Shown here: positions 60,922 to 64,000 of the stretch, piece after piece | Layout: every line of letters begins with the position of its first letter | How positions within the stretch are numbered: the first letter of the stretch is position 1 | Assembly (NCBI RefSeq): GCF_000372725.1 | Contig: NW_005200088.1 | Coordinates: forward strand, 302,491-366,490 | DNA: 64,000 nt | Source of the DNA: Emiliania huxleyi CCMP1516 | Lineage: Eukaryota > Haptophyta > Isochrysidales > Noelaerhabdaceae | Direction: 5' to 3' | The notes under the pieces: model-generated | The model's input: only the letters and a program-made list of their open reading frames with translations | What the model was told of the DNA's origin: nothing | Databases searched by the model: none | Position numbers and translations under genes: made by a program

Positions 60922-61382
60922 GGAGCAGAGACAGGGTGGGTAGATGAGCAGGAGGAGCGCGGCACGCCCGAGGCAGCGAGCGAGAGCGTGCGGAGCAGGC
61001 GCGCCAGCTGGCGTACGCTCGGAAAAAAGAAAGTTGCGCGGGGGCAGTTAGTAATTCTTTTCTTTGCCGGAACTTACTGCATAGGAACAACGCGGCATGT
61101 TCACAACACACACTGGACAGCTAGAGTGTGGTGCCATCATTTAGTAGTAAGCAACTCCATCTCCACGTCCATGATAGTGCGTGTGTGTGTGAGGCCTGTT
61201 GTGATGATGATTGTCCCTGAGGATCTCGACGCATTCCGCTTAGAGCGGCCGCACACTGCTCAGTGCTCGCGGCATCCCCCCCAGCTCATCCACCCCCTCC
61301 CCCCCCCCCCCCCCCCAGGAGCGCTCTGCGCCTGAATCAGTTACTGTGCACTGTGGGGGGTTCCGGAAATATACAACTCGCT

Positions 61383-61452
61383 TACATGCACATGTGCATG
61401 TGCATGTGCATGCACATGTGCATGTGCATGTGCATGTGCATGTGCATGTGAT
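61383..61452. repeat. (CATGTG)n microsatellite
   Basis: Eleven or so CATGTG units with one CATGCACATG inversion. Confidence 0.85.
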
Positions 61453-61734
61453 GTGCATGTTGTTACGAGAAAAAGCACAAAAGAAAAACGCGGGTGTGCG
61501 GGATGTCTGTGGGCCCGAGAGCGATGTGCCATGTCCGCCTTGCTTTGTTTCATTTAACATCGAAGGCTAGCTCAAAGAAAAAGGTTCTGCACGTGTGCAT
61601 GTTGTTACTGAGACAGTATCACCCACGGGCCACCGACGCGCACATATCACAATTGAAAAGCCGCGCACATCAATCATCCGCACCGCTCACATTCACCACA
61701 CACCCAGCCTCGCGCACGCACAATTTGGTGTACA

Positions 61735-61782
61735 CACAGCACACACAGCACACACAGCACACACAGCACACACAGCAAGAGC
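61735..61782. repeat. ACACACAGC tandem repeat
   Basis: Five 9-10-base units of ACACACAGC just past the 3' end of the gene at 61803-62293. Confidence 0.8.
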
Positions 61783-61802
61783 GTACAGCTGCCGCCGCCC
61801 GC

Positions 61803-62293
61803 TCAGGCGACGAGGGGGTCGGAGGCCGGGCCCCGCTTGCCTTGCAGCCAGCTGTTCTCGCGGGCAAACCAGCTGCGGTAGCTGTCCTCCCCGGTGCCCT
61901 CCTTCGTCTCTGCGCGCGCCTCGAGGTCGGCAAAGGCGGTGGAGGACGCGGGGACCGGCTTCTCGTGCGCGAGGGCCAGCGAGAGAGCCTCGAGGTCCTC
62001 GGCGGAGCACTCTGCGAGGGCCTTTGAGGCTTTCTCGACGCCGCCGCACGCCTACATGACACGGGTAGCTTGTATGATGTGCACGAGGCCCGCCACGCCC
62101 AGTGGCGAATGGCGAGGCGAATAGGAGTGTATTGTGCTACGGAATGCACACGCGCCGGATCGGGCCTCAACTCGACACGGCCGTCCATCTTGCGAGGCGA
62201 CGGCGGGATCGACGACGCCGGGGAGAGGCTGATCACGACGCGATTGCCGGCGGCGGGCAGAAGGTCGAGCCTCTGCCGCTCGTTATTCGACAT
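61803..62293 (-). CDS. Unknown 147-residue protein (2 exons)
   Basis: Exon 1 is 62293-62099 (65 codons, MSNNERQRLDLLPAAGNRVV, ending PIRLAIRHW). The intron, 62098-62052, is 47 bp and GC-AG, starting GCGTGGCGGGCCTCG. Exon 2 starts GCGTGCGGCGGCGTCG and runs 62051-61803. The intron start thus echoes the exon, as elsewhere in the window. Exon 2 codes for ACGGVEKASKALAECSAEDL, ALSLALAHEKPVPASSTAFA and DSYRSWFARENSWLQGKRGP, clearly protein-like. No family recognised. Phase closes exactly. Confidence 0.58.
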
Positions 62294-62802
62294 GCGGCGG
62301 TCGACGGTCCTGCGCCGGGGTGCAAAACGCGCTTAGTGGATGCACAGGCGGAAGCGCCACTACGAACAGGCGGCGAAATGCAGCGCCGAAGCTTGGCCCG
62401 TGGCCGGGCGGCGATATCCGCCGACCGATGGCCGAGGCTCGCAGAATCAGCGACGCTGCGGACACACGTGGCGCTGTGGCAGCGTGTGAGGGCGAGCGGC
62501 AGAGAGAGCTGAGCGAGCCTTCAGAGCGCTCAAGCGAAGCCTTCGAAGCGTGTCATCCCCCCACCCCTGCTGTGAATAGGTCACGGCGGACTCTTTTGTG
62601 AGCTTTCTTACTCCCTTACCTACCGCCTTCTCGTTTGTACTTTTTCCCAGTGTTCTGTTGATGTGGGAGTGCGCCTTCTTCTGAAGTGAATGAACGAAAT
62701 CCAAAAACAAAGAAAGAAGACACAAGTAAACACACCGAGAAGAAGAAGAGTCTCAAACGACATCTTGTTCGCGAAAAAACGCTACGACCTCGCACTACAA
62801 GA

Positions 62803-63130
62803 TTAGCCTATCATATTCTCCCTGCATACATGCACATCCGGATCATCCCATCCGGCTCTCGTGCTCAGCCAAAGGCGGCGTAATAATCAAGCCTGGTTCG
62901 TTCGCTGCCGTCCCTCGCTGGGCAACGTCCGCGCGTTGATGCGTGTGGCGTTACGCCCGTAACCAGCCCGTAACGTCGCGCCCACCCTGCGCCTGGGAGA
63001 GTGAGCACTGAGCAGTGAGGACCTCTCACTCGAGTGTGAGGACCTCTTCGCGAGGACCTCCCTGTGAGGACACCTCTCATCCAGTAAGGCCTCACGTACT
63101 TGGAGCAAGTGAGGACCTCTTCGTGAGGAC
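62803..63130 (+). repeat. Imperfect tandem repeat, unit 1 (unit 2 at 63413-63690)
   Basis: Both units start GATTAGCCTATCATAT and share CTGGTTCGTTCGCTGCCGTC, GTCGCGCCCACCCTGCGC and a closing series of GTGAGGACCTCT words, in the same order, ~610 bp apart. Confidence 0.8.
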
Positions 63131-63338
63131 CTCCCATGCAGCCATACACTCTCCTCTCCCTGCACACATGCACATCCGGGTCATCCCATCACAGGGACCT
63201 CGCCGGCGCAACCGTGTGTGGGGCGGCGCGGGCGAAAGGCGCAGCCGCTATCTGCCGCTGTGCCAGCCGGCCGCTTGCCGTCGCGTGCGGTCGATGTTCA
63301 AACAGCTACCTTGGTATTGGATCCTTGAGGAACCAAGA

Positions 63339-63413
63339 GGGAGTGCATCTGACGTCCCACCCCCTAGCACTACCAAGGAGTGCATCTGACGTTCCACCCC
63401 CTAGCACTACCAA
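63339..63413 (+). repeat. 37-bp direct repeat pair
   Basis: GAGTGCATCTGACGT and CCACCCCCTAGCACTACCAA occur twice in succession (63339-63376, 63377-63413) with one difference. Confidence 0.85.
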
Positions 63414-64000
63414 GATTAGCCTATCATATCACAGCCCTCTCTCATGCAGATCCGGATCATCCGCCATCCGGCTCTCATGCTCAGCCAAAGGCGCGGCCTA
63501 ATACTCAACGCTGGTTCGTTCGCTGCCGTCCCTGCCCGTGCGATGTCCGCGCGTTGCGTGTGGCATTACGCCCCGTGACGTCGCGCCCACCCTGCGCATG
63601 GCTGGGAGAGTGAGCAGTGAGGACCTCTCACTCGAGTGAGGACCTCTTCGTGAGGACCTCGCACTGTGAGGACCTCTCATCCCGAACCTCCCAAGCTCAG
63701 TCTCGCAGCCTACACACGTGCACGCAATTTGCCAGGGACCTCACGTGACCTCGCACAACCGCGCGGGACGGCGCGGGCAAAAGGCGGAGCCGCGGGGCAA
63801 GGCCGGCCACTTGCCGTCGCTGCGATCGATGTGAGCCTGTCGAGGACTGGGGCTCCACTCGAGGTCATGTTCATAGATTCCAAAGCATTGTTAATAGCAA
63901 AGGGGGGAAAAGGTACCCTCGACCCTCACGCCTGCAACCCTCGCGCGGGATCGACGGCCGATCGTCATTCAATTCATCATGCACAATTATGATGGACCAA

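Larger units (their letters stand above)
60922..61802. other. Intergenic region, probable promoter of the CCCH/RS gene
   Basis: This contains a C-run near 61300, a (TGTGCA)n microsatellite (61383-61452), the second copy of the repeat at 30398 (61535-61582) and an ACACACAGC tandem (61735-61782). No gene seen. Confidence 0.45.
62294..64000. other. Repetitive right end without a supported gene
   Basis: Two imperfect ~280-330 bp blocks repeat (62803-63130, 63413-63690), separated by a 37-bp direct repeat pair. CCTGCTGTGAATAG at 62566-62579 equals the introner 3' end, so a gene missed by eye may lie near 62450-62600. Confidence 0.45.

Overview
The window is nuclear DNA from a GC-rich, compact eukaryote, most likely a unicellular alga. 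A haptophyte such as Emiliania or Gephyrocapsa is my best guess; this is inferred from style and not proven by a marker. It holds about 22 supported genes or gene fragments on both strands. Genes are short and close together, and most are cut by many introns of about 45-450 bases. Exons could be assembled by eye because reading phase closes exactly: ARMC6-like, 10 exons, 564 codons; serC, 10 exons; a Golgi-type glycosyltransferase, 10 exons, 554 codons; a GH28-fold protein, 10 exons, 446 codons.

Layout, left to right. 1-1700 (+): 3' part of a surface protein with a C-terminal membrane anchor. 2418-4064 (-): RING/TRAF-finger/armadillo protein. 5218-8764 (+): ARMC6 homologue. 9105-9689 (+): small unknown protein. 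11723-14875 (+): glycosyltransferase. 17703-20606 (+): phosphoserine aminotransferase. 20960-22250 (+): ankyrin/coiled-coil/RING-like protein with a frame break. 22876-28562 and beyond (-): head-to-tail group of a QQPE-repeat protein, a PH-domain protein, an N-terminally lipidated SPRY protein and an unknown. 31479-32672 (-): F-box-like/Kelch protein. 32994-35380 (-): splicing factor PRPF31. 35519-41275: repeat block with a TIR element, two tandem elements and a 3-kb minisatellite. 41303-44050 (+): two more Kelch paralogues. 44481-44924 (-): PEX14-like end. 46324-49381 (-): D-3-phosphoglycerate dehydrogenase. 49527-50893 (+): an AT-richer island with two unknown ORFs. 51413-51817: Kelch pseudogene. 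52884-53637 (+): RING-H2 protein. 53895-56039 (+): secreted GH28-fold protein. 57153-60921 (-): triple CCCH zinc finger/RS-domain RNA-binding protein. 61803-62293 (-): small unknown protein. The right end is repetitive and has no supported gene.

The outstanding feature is how the introns are built. In fully resolved genes about two thirds of donors are GC rather than GT. The intron start usually repeats the first 6-40 bases of the downstream exon, as expected of target-site duplication on intron insertion. At least ten introns in six unrelated genes (seven with the CCCH/RS gene) carry the same tiny element. Its arms are TGTGAA and TTCACA around a 9-base centre, and it ends in TGTGAGCAG or TGTGAATAG, which supplies the 3' splice site. 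In serC the element plus its target is tandemly triplicated with an exact 71-base period. I read these as introner elements: short mobile units that create introns. The other introns are filled with roughly 10-base tandem units built on GAGAT, again shared between unrelated genes.

Two steps of the phosphorylated serine pathway (serA, serC) and two RNA-processing proteins (PRPF31, CCCH/RS) lie in the window. Whether either pairing means anything cannot be judged from one window.
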